Positions 45,162 through 54,189 of a stretch of DNA of 64,000 nucleotides are shown piece by piece. Origin of the DNA: Desmospora activa DSM 45169 (GTDB taxonomy: Bacteria; Bacillota; Bacilli; Thermoactinomycetales; DSM-45169); assembly GCF_003046315.1 (NCBI RefSeq), contig NZ_PZZP01000003.1:62001-126000 (forward strand), in the 5' to 3' direction. Positions within the stretch are counted from its first letter, which is position 1; each line of letters begins with the position of its first letter. The notes under the pieces were generated by a model that searched no databases, had not been told where the DNA came from, and saw only the letters and a program-made list of their open reading frames with translations. The translations under genes were made by a program, and so were the position numbers.

Positions 45162-47393
45162 TTAATTCAAGTCCTTGAGCGCTTGTTGATAACGCTTGTT
45201 GTCCGGATCGATTTCACGCGCTTGATGCAAGCTTTCCTCCGCTTGCTTTAAATCACCTTGTTCCACCGACACAACTCCCAACTGATAGTGATGGAGAGCG
45301 CGGTCCGGCTTCAGTTCCACCGCTTGTTTAGCACTCGCTGCGGCTGCATCCAAGTCCTCGTTGTAATAGTAGGCCATCGACAGGTGGTAGTGTGTACGGG
45401 CGTCGGACTCATCTAACTCCAACGCATTGGAGTAAAAATTGATCGCGTGACGAGCCAGCGTGAGACTTTCAAAGCGCCGTTCCTTGGCGGAGAGTTTCTT
45501 ATCCTTAAGAACGCGCTCGCGATCTTCCAAGTAGATATTACCTGCGGTAATCCAGTAACGGGGGTCGTCCGAGTCCAACTTAGCAGCGCGCCAAGCGTAA
45601 TTTTTCGCCCGCTCCAGATCCCCATCCTCTAGTAAAAAAACAGCTCGATCATGATGGTATAAAGCATTGTTCCGATCCTGATCGATGGCGAATTGGAGCG
45701 AGCGGATGGCGGCGGTGGTGTTGCCCTGTTTCCCTTGAATCTTGCCCTGATGATAAAGGAATTCCGGATTGTTCGGCTCCAGTGACAACGCCCGGTCTAT
45801 CGCTCGTTCCGCCTCTTTCCAATCCTCGGCGTAATAGGCATGGACCGCCAAGGCACCGTACACCTCCGCCTCGGGAATCTGTTTGACGCCGTTTTTCAGC
45901 AGACGAACACCATCATCGTACTGCTTTCGTTCCCCGTAGAGATTGGCGAGGTTGAGGAGGTATCCTTTCTCCTGTGGATTTAGTTCCACCGTTTGCATCG
46001 CCAGTTCTAAAGCTTTATCCTTGTCGCCCCCCTGGTAGAAGTGAGCAGACTCTTCATAAAGTTGAGCCGCTTTTTCCGCCCTTTCCTCCGGGCTGGCAGC
46101 GGTTAGGTCCTTTTCTCCAAAGAGAAAAGCAATGGCCCAACCTCCTCCCCCAACGACCAACAAAGCGACTGCGGCGATCGTTGCCCACAAGGGCCAACGG
46201 CGACGCGAGGGGGCATCCTTCTCTTCCGACTGTTTAAAGATAACGGGCCGCGGTGATGGCTTTTGCGAAGTGTCCGATGGCGATTTATCCGTTTCTTCTG
46301 CCGGTTCATCAGTTGTCGTCAACTCCGTCTGTGACACGGCCTCAGACGATTGCAACCGCTTTGAGTCAACCGGCGAGTCCTTGTGCCACACGGGGTTGAG
46401 GATGTCCGCCGCTCCGTTTGTCGTACGGGACAAAGACGAAATATATCGCCCCGGAGCATCGATCACACCCGCTTCCCACCCTTCCCACTCGGTGGGATCA
46501 AGGCTGGATGGGGGCTCACTGATTTGTGGTTCTTTCAATCCTCGGGTAAATAGATCGTATTGGAAACTATCTACATCTGGAGTCAGATAGTAGACAAGGT
46601 CATCTTTTTTTTTTTGCCTGTCAGCTTCGACTGGAATTTTATCCAGCCACCGCCGCAGTTGATTGATGGTTGGTCGGTCATTCGGTTTCGCTAACAGACT
46701 GTTCATCACAAAATATTCCAATCCTTCCGGAACATCGCTGCGGAAGGTTTGAATCGGCTCCAACTTTCCTGATCGACCGATCTGCGGACTGCTGCCGGTC
46801 AACATGATATAAGTGAGAGCGCCGAGGGAGTAGGCATCCAGTGCCCGCTCCTGTTTAAGTTGCGTTTGTGGATCGGAGGCGGTAGGAGCGTTTCCGCTCC
46901 ACTTGGGCAAAAGGCCGGAAGCCCCTCCATATAGAAAAAGGACCGAATCAGCGGTGATCAACATGTTTTGCGGGTGAATGACGGCAAATTGCCCTTGCTC
47001 CTCCATCCGTACCAGATGACCGGAAATGGATCGCAGTAAATCCAGGGTCTCCCCCAGGGAGAGAGGAACCGCCTCATATAAGTGATGAGCCATCAAGGTA
47101 CCTTCCATCTTTCCGTACACTTGATAGAGGATACCCTTCTCTACAAACAGGCCCTGTAACGGCACAAACGCCTTCCGCTCACGATTCATTAAATCTGGCA
47201 GCTGTGCTCCTTCCTGGATGTAGCGAAGGTCCAACCCGTGTAAAAAGCGAGTGGGAACCGACTCTTCCTCATCTGACGCTGCATCCGATTGCGGCGGGAT
47301 CTCCGCATAGTAAAGCGCCCCCTGGACAAAGGGGAAGGAATGAAGCACCCGATAGGTGTTACGGATCCAATCGCCTGGTTTTATCATATTCAT
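45162..47393 (-). CDS. Membrane pseudokinase-TPR protein
   Basis: 743 residues. The N-terminal about 270 residues resemble a Ser/Thr kinase fold, but the catalytic loop reads VIHPQNMLI (no HRD-x-K) and DFG is replaced by LYGG, so it is probably inactive. A proline/acid-rich linker leads to a single membrane helix near residue 420 (LWATIAAVALLVVGGGGWAI). At least six TPR units follow (AVELKPDRALHHYQLGVVSV and others), presumably outside the cell. ATG 47393 is preceded by GAAGGAG. The orientation suggests signalling to, or assembly of, envelope partners. Confidence 0.82.
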   Translation of the reverse strand: MNMIKPGDWIRNTYRVLHSFPFVQGALYYAEIPPQSDAASDEEESVPTRFLHGLDLRYIQEGAQLPDLMNRERKAFVPLQGLFVEKGILYQVYGKMEGTLMAHHLYEAVPLSLGETLDLLRSISGHLVRMEEQGQFAVIHPQNMLITADSVLFLYGGASGLLPKWSGNAPTASDPQTQLKQERALDAYSLGALTYIMLTGSSPQIGRSGKLEPIQTFRSDVPEGLEYFVMNSLLAKPNDRPTINQLRRWLDKIPVEADRQKKKDDLVYYLTPDVDSFQYDLFTRGLKEPQISEPPSSLDPTEWEGWEAGVIDAPGRYISSLSRTTNGAADILNPVWHKDSPVDSKRLQSSEAVSQTELTTTDEPAEETDKSPSDTSQKPSPRPVIFKQSEEKDAPSRRRWPLWATIAAVALLVVGGGGWAIAFLFGEKDLTAASPEERAEKAAQLYEESAHFYQGGDKDKALELAMQTVELNPQEKGYLLNLANLYGERKQYDDGVRLLKNGVKQIPEAEVYGALAVHAYYAEDWKEAERAIDRALSLEPNNPEFLYHQGKIQGKQGNTTAAIRSLQFAIDQDRNNALYHHDRAVFLLEDGDLERAKNYAWRAAKLDSDDPRYWITAGNIYLEDRERVLKDKKLSAKERRFESLTLARHAINFYSNALELDESDARTHYHLSMAYYYNEDLDAAAASAKQAVELKPDRALHHYQLGVVSVEQGDLKQAEESLHQAREIDPDNKRYQQALKDLN

Positions 47394-47685
47394 GCGCCAT
47401 CGGACTCCTTCGTTCAAATCTCCCCTGGGATGGAATCCCGAAATATGTATAATGAGGCATGGGGTTGTGCCATGTTTCTACACAGTTTGACAGGATCACA
47501 CTGGTATTCATTTTACCATGAACACGGATGGCAGGACACCCTTTTTTCCGCAATAAAACGGACTTTCCACCTTTGTCAAGCCCTTATTTGAAGGAACGAT
47601 TGGAAAATCGATACAGCAGGATCGATCCCTCTAACCTGCGAATAAAAGATAGGAAAACCATTTATCCGAGAGAGGAATGATCCCG

Positions 47686-48996
47686 ATGAATCCTAAAGCG
47701 GTTCGGGCCTGGATCTTATACGACTGGGCCAACTCCGCTTTCGCCACCACTGTGATGGCGGCGGTGATGCCGATCTACTATGCCGATGTCGCTGCCAGCG
47801 GATTGGATAATACTACTAAAACAGCCTATTGGGGCTACACCCAATCGATCGCTCTTATTTTTGTGGTTCTTCTTGCCCCAGTACTGGGTGCCATCGCCGA
47901 CCGTTCTCACTCCAAACGCGCCTTCCTTCGCTTTTTCACCTATATGGGCGTAATCGCTTCGATTTTGCTGGCTTTTGTAGGTGAAGGAGAGTGGCTACTC
48001 GCCTCACTGTTGGTTATCGTGGGCACACTGGCTTTCTCCGGCGGCAACGTTTTCTATGACGCCTTCCTGACCGATCTTGTTCCTGAGGAGAGCAAACGGG
48101 ATTATGTTTCCTCCCAAGGGTACGCTTACGGCTATATCGGCGGTGGTGTCCTTTTGGCCATCAACTTGGCCATGATCTCTTTTCCCACCGCTTTTGGCTT
48201 GGCCAATGCCACAGTCGCCACCCAGCTTTCCTTTTTATCAGTGGGGATCTGGTGGTTTCTCTTTTCGATTCCCTTTTTTCGTCATGTTAAAGAGCGCACA
48301 ACCAACCACAGCAAAGAGAAACCCCTCGCGCTCGCCGCCACCGGCATCCGTTCCACCCTGGCAACCATCAAGAGCCTTAAGCGCTACCCGGAATTACTCA
48401 AGTTTCTGATCGCTTTTTGGTTCTTCTCCGACGGGATCAATACCATCATCAAGATGGCTACCATCTACGGCCGTGAAATCGGCATCGGTCAGAACGATCT
48501 CATCGCCGCTCTTTTGATCACCCAATTCGTCGGTATCCCCTGCACCCTCCTTTTCGGCAAATTGGCGGAAAAAACAGGCGCCATGCGCACCCTCATCATC
48601 ACCTTGATTGTCTATCTTCTCATCGTCGTTCTCGGTTATTTTATGCAAACCGCCCTCCATTTTTATCTACTTGCTATCCTGGTCGGAACCGTTCAAGGGG
48701 GGAGCCAGTCCCTGAGCCGCTCCATCTTTACCCGCCTCGTCCCCATCCACCGCAATGCCGAATTCTTCGGCTTTTACGGCTTATCCGGCAAATTCGCTTC
48801 TATCTTCGGTCCCTTTGTCTTCGGTCTGGTTGGGCAGCTCACCGGTACCAGCCGGATCGCGATCACTTCCCTCTCCTTCTTCTTTATCGCCGGAATTGTG
48901 ATGCTGTTGCTGGTTAACCTAGAAAAAGGAAAACAGGAAGCGGAGGCGGTCATGCGGGAAGAGATGGGCAGTAAGGGCGTGACACCTTCGATGTAG
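47686..48996 (+). CDS. UMF1-type MFS transporter
   Basis: 436 residues with about twelve helices. The signature N-terminus ILYDWANSAFATTVMAAVMP and AFSGGNVFYDAFLTDLVPEE are typical of the UMF1/Atg22-like group of the major facilitator superfamily. VQGGSQSLSRSIFTRLVP is the late conserved loop. The substrate is unknown. I choose ATG 47686 (GAGAGGA at 9 bases). It is divergent from the pseudokinase gene, and the 290 bases between hold no gene I recognise. Confidence 0.85.
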   Translation: MNPKAVRAWILYDWANSAFATTVMAAVMPIYYADVAASGLDNTTKTAYWGYTQSIALIFVVLLAPVLGAIADRSHSKRAFLRFFTYMGVIASILLAFVGEGEWLLASLLVIVGTLAFSGGNVFYDAFLTDLVPEESKRDYVSSQGYAYGYIGGGVLLAINLAMISFPTAFGLANATVATQLSFLSVGIWWFLFSIPFFRHVKERTTNHSKEKPLALAATGIRSTLATIKSLKRYPELLKFLIAFWFFSDGINTIIKMATIYGREIGIGQNDLIAALLITQFVGIPCTLLFGKLAEKTGAMRTLIITLIVYLLIVVLGYFMQTALHFYLLAILVGTVQGGSQSLSRSIFTRLVPIHRNAEFFGFYGLSGKFASIFGPFVFGLVGQLTGTSRIAITSLSFFFIAGIVMLLLVNLEKGKQEAEAVMREEMGSKGVTPSM

Positions 48997-49013
48997 AAGT
49001 GGCTGTAAAAAAC

Positions 49014-49045
49014 AACGGGAAGAAGCTTTATCGCCTCTTCCCGTT
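49014..49045. terminator. Bidirectional terminator between convergent genes
   Basis: A perfect 10-bp stem, AACGGGAAGA/TCTTCCCGTT, has a T-rich tail on both strands (TTCTCG and GTTTTTTAC). It stops the MFS gene from the left and the lipoprotein genes from the right. Confidence 0.85.
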
Positions 49046-49051
49046 TCTCGA

Positions 49052-49510
49052 TCAATTTGTAATCGTAAATTCCCCTTCAGCGAGTACATCCTCACCGCGC
49101 AACACTTTCACCTCGTAATCTCCCGTTTCATAGAAACCGTAAAAATCGGAGGAACTGGTGAATTCCCACTTGTATTGGCGGCTGTCCGGTTTTACTTCCT
49201 TAATAATTTCTTGAAGAACACGGTCTTCTTTCTTATTTTTAATCTGGATTTTTAAACGAGCGGTATCAAACTGTTCTCCTTCCGGCAAAGAGAACACCAT
49301 CGCAAAGCCTTCATCGATACCAAAGTGCTTGCGCGGATTAACCGCCTGAAAGTTGCCATCATCCCGGGGATAATTTCCGAACTCGATTTTGGGTATTTGT
49401 GGCCCTTTTTCTTCCTCAGCGGCATCCTTACCTTCATCGGAAAACAGCCCGCAGCCGGCTCCCAGTATAAGCAATGCCGCACTCAACATCAATAGCCAAA
49501 CCTTCTTCAC
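49052..49510 (-). CDS. Small lipoprotein (paralogue of the next gene)
   Basis: 152 residues. The signal and lipobox LLILGAGC place it on the outer face of the membrane. An acidic linker follows (EGKDAAEEEKG), then a compact domain with FGNYPRDDG, NPRKHFGIDEGFAMVFSLPE and a C-terminal FYETGDYEVKVLRGEDVLAE strand region. It is about 40 percent alike by eye to the 49537 product. GTG 49510 follows GGAGG at 8 bases. No known family is recognised. It ends the VWA operon. Confidence 0.8.
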   Translation of the reverse strand: MKKVWLLMLSAALLILGAGCGLFSDEGKDAAEEEKGPQIPKIEFGNYPRDDGNFQAVNPRKHFGIDEGFAMVFSLPEGEQFDTARLKIQIKNKKEDRVLQEIIKEVKPDSRQYKWEFTSSSDFYGFYETGDYEVKVLRGEDVLAEGEFTITN

Positions 49511-49536
49511 ATTCTTACCCTCCTGTACGCTTTCGA

Positions 49537-50004
49537 TCAATCGGTAATAATAAAGTCACCTTCAGCAAGCAAATCCTTCCCACGCCACACTCTCATCTTG
49601 TAGTCCCCAGTCTCGTAAAAGTCATGGAACTTGTCCGCATCGGTAAATTGCCATTTTAATTGTGTCTGGGATGTTTTTACTTCGGCATTCACTTCTTGCA
49701 GCAATCGGTCTTCTGATCCGTCAGTCTTGATCATTTGAAACTTTAAATGCTTCACATCAAAGGCTTCCTCATTCGGCATTTGAAATGCCATTGCAAATGA
49801 CTCGTCCTTGCCAAAGTGTTTACGAGGATGAATCACTTCATATTTTCCTTCATCTTGAGGAAAGTCCCCAAATTGAATCACAGCCGTTTTGGCTTCTTCC
49901 TTTTCTTCCTGATCAGCATCCGCATCATCGCCACCCAGGATTCCGCATCCAGCACCAATAATCAACATCCCGACACATAATAAAACCAACCACGGTTTGG
50001 CCAA
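49537..50004 (-). CDS. Small lipoprotein (paralogue of 49052)
   Basis: 155 residues, with TTG start after GGAGGAGG. The lipobox is MLIIGAGC, then a highly acidic linker (DDADADQEEKEEAKT). The domain repeats the neighbour's motifs: FGDFPQDEG, HPRKHFGKDESFAMAFQMPN, FYETGDYKMRVWRGKDLLAE. Tandem duplication is clear. The gene follows the VWA lipoprotein by 20 bases, so the three likely act together at the cell surface. Confidence 0.8.
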   Translation of the reverse strand: MAKPWLVLLCVGMLIIGAGCGILGGDDADADQEEKEEAKTAVIQFGDFPQDEGKYEVIHPRKHFGKDESFAMAFQMPNEEAFDVKHLKFQMIKTDGSEDRLLQEVNAEVKTSQTQLKWQFTDADKFHDFYETGDYKMRVWRGKDLLAEGDFIITD

Positions 50005-50024
50005 TCATGCCTCCTCCTTCCCGA

Positions 50025-51365
50025 TCAATTTAGCTTCTCTTGTTCAGAATCCCGTTGATAGCGCACATTTTCCTGAATCGCATCCCGATTATGCCGGACA
50101 CGTGACTGCAACTCTTGCTTGACTTGATTTGAATAATTACGCAAAGCACTATCCCGGCTGTAAAAACGGGATCTTACTTGCGAGATAAGTGAGTAATCAA
50201 AATCCCGTTCCTCTTCTAAGTAGGTAAGCGCATCTTTAAAATGGACGTGTTCCCAACTCGACAACCGGCGCATTTCCTGATGATACTGTTCCAGCGCACC
50301 GATCTTGTGCGCAGCAATGGTTTGCGATTTTTCTATATGGACATCGGCCCACTTTTGCCATTCCTCATAGAGGCGACTAAATTCCGCTTCAAAATATTCC
50401 TCCAGCCCCACTTTGGATTCCACCGATTGAAAGTCTCCACCACCAGCGTTGGCGATATCATACAGATTTTCCTGTTCTTCTTCCTCGCCTACATCAAATC
50501 CGATGATGTTGACCACCGCTTCAATATCCGACTCATAAAGGTCCTCGGCAGCCGCCACCGGGTCGCCGTCGCATGTTTCAATGCCATCACTTACGACATA
50601 GACAATATTTTGTACATTTCCGCCAGTATGACCAGCAAGGGATTCCTTTGCTTTTTCAATCGCACCTGCCAACGGTGTCCAGCCCGCCGGTTTCACTTTA
50701 TCCAAGGAGGACTGAAATTGTTTGTTGTTATATTCGCCCAAGGGATAAGCTTCGGCAAAACTTTCGCAGGAGAGCTCCTTGTCACTTTTGCTGTTGCTTC
50801 CTTTGTGACCGTATACCTGTAGGGATACGTTGGCCCCTTTGGGCATATTGGAGACAAAATCTTTAATCGACGATTTGGCCAGGTCCATCTTTTGTCCGCC
50901 ATCCACCTTCTCCGCCATACTGCCGCTGGCGTCCAAAAGGATGACAACGTTGACCTCCTGCCCTTTTGGCAACTCAATCGCGCGGACACTGCCTGGTCCT
51001 GCTTCAATATCGATCACAGAGGCATCAAAATCTTGATAATCCTTCACAAAGGGACGATAATCTTCCGCCAACAATTTGATCAGTTGAGATTCCAGTTGAT
51101 TGGCCGAGATCGAAGGGGAGATCTTGTCCAATTCCGCCCGTACCTTTTTTAAATCATACTTCTTTCCCGCATAGGTTCCCGGTTCCCGCAAGACATCGAC
51201 CGATTCCAGTTCGCCAGGTGCTTTTAGTCTAGAATAATCAGGCCCTTTTTTCTCTTCTTTCTTCTCTTCTTTTTCATCCGGTGGCTCCGACTGTACCAAC
51301 AAAGAACAACCCGTCGTCATCACCAATATCACGACCAGGAGTCCCGTTCCGATTCGTTTCCACAT
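50025..51365 (-). CDS. VWA-domain lipoprotein
   Basis: 446 residues. A lipoprotein signal (LLVVILVMTTGC) is followed by a Lys/Glu linker. A von Willebrand factor A domain then spans roughly residues 130-330, with MIDAS DASGSM, the T in GWTPLAGAI and VVSDGIETCDGDP. A helical C-terminal third follows (WQKWADVHIEKSQTIAAHKI). VWA domains bind protein ligands through a metal. It is a paralogue of the 57147 product. The ATG at 51365 has only a weak ribosome site, and a separate short frame with AAGGAGG (ATG 51477) overlaps it upstream. Confidence 0.88.
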   Translation of the reverse strand: MWKRIGTGLLVVILVMTTGCSLLVQSEPPDEKEEKKEEKKGPDYSRLKAPGELESVDVLREPGTYAGKKYDLKKVRAELDKISPSISANQLESQLIKLLAEDYRPFVKDYQDFDASVIDIEAGPGSVRAIELPKGQEVNVVILLDASGSMAEKVDGGQKMDLAKSSIKDFVSNMPKGANVSLQVYGHKGSNSKSDKELSCESFAEAYPLGEYNNKQFQSSLDKVKPAGWTPLAGAIEKAKESLAGHTGGNVQNIVYVVSDGIETCDGDPVAAAEDLYESDIEAVVNIIGFDVGEEEEQENLYDIANAGGGDFQSVESKVGLEEYFEAEFSRLYEEWQKWADVHIEKSQTIAAHKIGALEQYHQEMRRLSSWEHVHFKDALTYLEEERDFDYSLISQVRSRFYSRDSALRNYSNQVKQELQSRVRHNRDAIQENVRYQRDSEQEKLN

Positions 51366-51477
51366 CAATCTCGTTCAAAAGCCTCCTTGTGATAAAAATA
51401 AAAAGTGGAACAAAAGCCGCGAATCTCCCCCTCTTATTCGCCGCTCCCGCCTCCATCATAATAGAAGGTGCAACCAT
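51274..51477 (-). CDS. Possible small leader ORF overlapping the VWA gene
   Basis: 67 residues in a different frame. ATG 51477 follows an excellent CAAGGAGGTGG at normal spacing, whereas the VWA gene itself has a weak site. The peptide begins MVAPSIMMEAGAANKRG and has a hydrophobic middle (FAAFVPLFIFI). It could couple translation to the VWA gene. No family is recognised and it may be spurious. Confidence 0.3.
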   Translation of the reverse strand: MVAPSIMMEAGAANKRGRFAAFVPLFIFITRRLLNEIDVETNRNGTPGRDIGDDDGLFFVGTVGATG

Positions 51478-51814
51478 CTTCCACCTCCTTGCAAGAATAT
51501 TTTACCACATCACAAAAGAAACCTACATTCGGAATTAGGAGTAAAAAAGAAAACACCCTGGTGGGTGTTCTTAATGTAGGAGGGTGGGCTACTTGGTAGG
51601 ATAGACGTTTATCTTAATCACCAATCAGCATCATCTACCCTAGCCAATACATATGTAAAGATTTTTAAATCGATAGCCCACTACTGTATTACTTATCATT
51701 TTTAAATAGAAAGGCTCCGCCAGCCGTAAATGCGAAGCCCTATCTCTGAAAAATATTTAATCGTTGTTATATTCATCGATTTTTCCCTATATTTCATTCC
51801 GATTTTTTTGTGCC
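51369..51814. other. Intergenic region with one minus-strand terminator
   Basis: Apart from the possible leader ORF, about 340 bases without a gene. It contains a minus-strand terminator (51543-51569): AACACC, CACCA-type loop and GGTGTT, then TTCTTTTTT. It is followed by AT-rich DNA. There is no clear promoter consensus, though TAAAAT on the minus strand near 51505 could serve the VWA gene. Confidence 0.45.
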
Positions 51815-52030
51815 TCATCCTTTTACCTTATTATTTCCTTCTTGACTATTATTGAAAATCTCCCTATCTAGCTTATGATACTTTCCCCAAAAATAACTGT
51901 GGATCTCACTCCATCTGTTTCCGATATCGCTTCGAATCCCTTGATCCTTTTCCTGTTCTTTTAAGTAATCGATCGCTGCCCGAATACTTTCTTTTTCTCT
52001 TTTTTGCTTTTCTATAGTATCTCTCGTTAG
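51815..52030 (-). pseudogene. Possible remnant of a small charged protein
   Basis: A 70-codon open stretch on the minus strand encodes LTRDTIEKQKREKESIRAAI and DYLKEQEKDQGIRSDIGNRW, then SEIHSYFWGKYHKLDREIFN. The sequence is protein-like and amphipathic, but the frame has no good start: a stop precedes it and only rare start codons occur. I infer a decayed gene; no homologue is recognised. Confidence 0.35.
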
Positions 52031-52121
52031 CTATTTAGTGGAAATCGCCTAAAAAAGATGTCGGCGTTTATACGAGTCTAATGTAATCATTCTAGTTAGA
52101 AATGTCATATTCACAAATAAC

Positions 52122-52313
52122 CTAATCAACATTCTTCTTTTTAAAAACCTTCTCATCCCGTTGTTCCCCTCTACTAAGGGAAATCCCACCGATAACGAGT
52201 GCCACAGGTATAAAGAAGTTAAAAAACGCTCCCTGCTTCAATGTCAATAATTCCACCACGGTATAGATTATTGCCATTCCAATCATCATAAAGCCTAGGT
52301 GTTTTCGGGTCAT
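52122..52313 (-). CDS. Small two-helix membrane protein, 63 residues
   Basis: ATG 52313 follows AAAGGAGG at 7 bases. Two helices (LGFMMIGMAIIYTVVELLTL and FFNFFIPVALVIGGISL) enclose a short loop, and the tail is charged (SRGEQRDEKVFKKKNVD). The function is unknown. The gene is AT-rich, alone between two gaps. Confidence 0.6.
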   Translation of the reverse strand: MTRKHLGFMMIGMAIIYTVVELLTLKQGAFFNFFIPVALVIGGISLSRGEQRDEKVFKKKNVD

Positions 52314-52552
52314 TAAAGATACCTCCTTTACATTATTCATATGCATTACCAGGCTTTGGATTGTTTACTGGCAGCTCTTTGCTATTGTTCCTGGTCTTAT
52401 TCCAATTTTAGTATCAAGTAATGCCATAAATTTCCCTCCATAGTAAATCCCCTTTAAGTATACAGTCAGGAGTTCCTTTTTACTGTCTTCTCAAAGGGGA
52501 TCATATCAATTTCTCATCAAATTGGAAATGCTTTTGCTTTTGGTTTATTACA

Positions 52553-53239
52553 TCAAACTGCCGATTTCCCCTCGCCAATCCAATCAAGGTATTTTACAGT
52601 AAGAAAAAAGTACATAATTGGAAAGTAAAAGACACTAGCCAAAAAGTTAACACTTAATATTATAAAATAGCTTTCCGTTAATAAATTGGTTACAAACATA
52701 CTAACCATAGAGATAAACCACTCCATCAAAGTAAACAGAAATATAGTGAGAAAAAGGCTTAAAAAATGAGATTTACCAAAAGCAAGGGCTTTCTTTATAC
52801 TTTCTTTCCATGTTGCTTCTTCGATAACAAATACGAAGGGAAAGGCAAAGAATAGAACAGAGATTATAATCCCCGGAATCACTAAAAATACCATCCCTAT
52901 CGATACAGCGATAACATATCCGATGCTCACCATATAGACAGGAAACATCAGTCGCATAAAAGCATCGTAAGCTGATCTCAATGATGTGTCTTTTTCCGTC
53001 AAAGTATTTTTAGCCAATTGGATAAAGGGTATCGAGACTACAGATATGGAAATTAAGACACAAATACCATTAATCCAATCTGCCATAAACAACACATCTG
53101 CCATACCGTAGTAGAAGTATAAGTAATTGGATAACACTATCAGCACAACTTGAACCGGCAGTAGAATGGTAAAACCAAGTATTACAATTTTAAGTAAGTG
53201 TTCTCTATATATAGAAAGAGATTCCCTCAATGTAGACAT
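52553..53239 (-). CDS. Polytopic membrane protein of unknown function
   Basis: About 228 residues with six helices. The VFLVIPGIIISVLFFAFPFV and EEATWKESIKKALAFGKSHF stretch resembles the YciC/DUF7847-type or glycerophosphodiesterase-associated membrane domains of Bacillota, whose role is unknown. ATG 53239 follows GAGGAG, which overlaps the end of the upstream gene. It is coupled to the 53251 gene. Confidence 0.65.
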   Translation of the reverse strand: MSTLRESLSIYREHLLKIVILGFTILLPVQVVLIVLSNYLYFYYGMADVLFMADWINGICVLISISVVSIPFIQLAKNTLTEKDTSLRSAYDAFMRLMFPVYMVSIGYVIAVSIGMVFLVIPGIIISVLFFAFPFVFVIEEATWKESIKKALAFGKSHFLSLFLTIFLFTLMEWFISMVSMFVTNLLTESYFIILSVNFLASVFYFPIMYFFLTVKYLDWIGEGKSAV

Positions 53240-53250
53240 CGTTCCGCTCC

Positions 53251-54039
53251 TCACCTGGGGTTTCTTGTATTAGCCAATATTTCTTTAAACGCCTCTTCCC
53301 CCGATTCATTTCGAGTTACATCACTCTGAACATCTAAAACAGCATCCAACTCGTCCTTATCAAACAACATACTGCGGTGTTGTGTTTTAATCTTTTGTAA
53401 ATCCCATCTTCCTTTCAGATCCCATAGGGGAATCTCCTTAGAGAGAAAATCAATTACTTTCTCCCTGGATTCCTTAGTTTTAAGAAACAGCAAATGTTGA
53501 TTATTCTTAGCGTGAAAAAGTTGATTCCAAGCTTTATCTAATTCTTTTTCCATCGATTGATCTGCATAATTCCCAATTACTTTCTGCTGAATTCGCTTTG
53601 CTACTCGATTAGCCTCCTGGATCTCTCGATATTCCTTTAAAATCCCTGTGGGTACCTCCATAAACTCCTGAAAGGATTGTTTAACTTCATCTGACATCTT
53701 CACTTCGTACTTTTGATACATCTGTTCTAACAGCTTAGATTGCTTATGCCAAACCTCATCAACAGTATGAGCCCAACCCTGACCATGGGTAATAAAAAAA
53801 CGTAGAATTGTATTCACACTGACAGCTAATCGGATAATGGTCTTAGCTTCGGAGACAGGAGGAACCGTACTGTCTTCTTTTATAGCTATATGTCCAACAA
53901 TCTTTTTTTCTTTCCAATAAATCGCGTAATTATAGAATTGATTCTCATACTTTACTCTCCAATTAAAGATCTCCTCTTTTTCCCCGGGCTTCTTGTATTG
54001 CAATACTTGATCAACGACTTTTCTTGGTAGAATACTCAT
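53251..54039 (-). CDS. Cytosolic protein of unknown function, 262 residues
   Basis: There is no signal or membrane helix. The sequence is charged and helical (KRIQQKVIGNYADQSMEKEL, FHAKNNQHLLFLKTKESREK). A short N-terminal region (WRVKYENQFYNYAIYWKEKK) looks strand-rich. No family is recognised. ATG 54039 follows GAGG, and the next codon at 54066 is upstream without a site. It is paired with a membrane protein downstream. Confidence 0.6.
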   Translation of the reverse strand: MSILPRKVVDQVLQYKKPGEKEEIFNWRVKYENQFYNYAIYWKEKKIVGHIAIKEDSTVPPVSEAKTIIRLAVSVNTILRFFITHGQGWAHTVDEVWHKQSKLLEQMYQKYEVKMSDEVKQSFQEFMEVPTGILKEYREIQEANRVAKRIQQKVIGNYADQSMEKELDKAWNQLFHAKNNQHLLFLKTKESREKVIDFLSKEIPLWDLKGRWDLQKIKTQHRSMLFDKDELDAVLDVQSDVTRNESGEEAFKEILANTRNPR

Positions 54040-54088
54040 AACAATCCTCTTTTCTAGCGGGATCAAACAACCCTACTTTTTTAGGGAA

Positions 54089-54123
54089 GGAATGGACTCT
54101 TTAATCTAATCAGAATCCATTCC
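54089..54123 (-). repeat. Inverted repeat downstream of the secreted-protein gene
   Basis: GGAATGGA (54089-54096) pairs with TCCATTCC (54116-54123). It lies between the secreted-repeat gene and the 53251 gene, but a T run is lacking, so its role as a terminator is weak. Confidence 0.45.
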
Positions 54124-54189
54124 CACTGTTCCATCAACGATCTAAGAACAACATTTTCCGATGAGCACTAGCTCTGTGTGATGTCTCAC

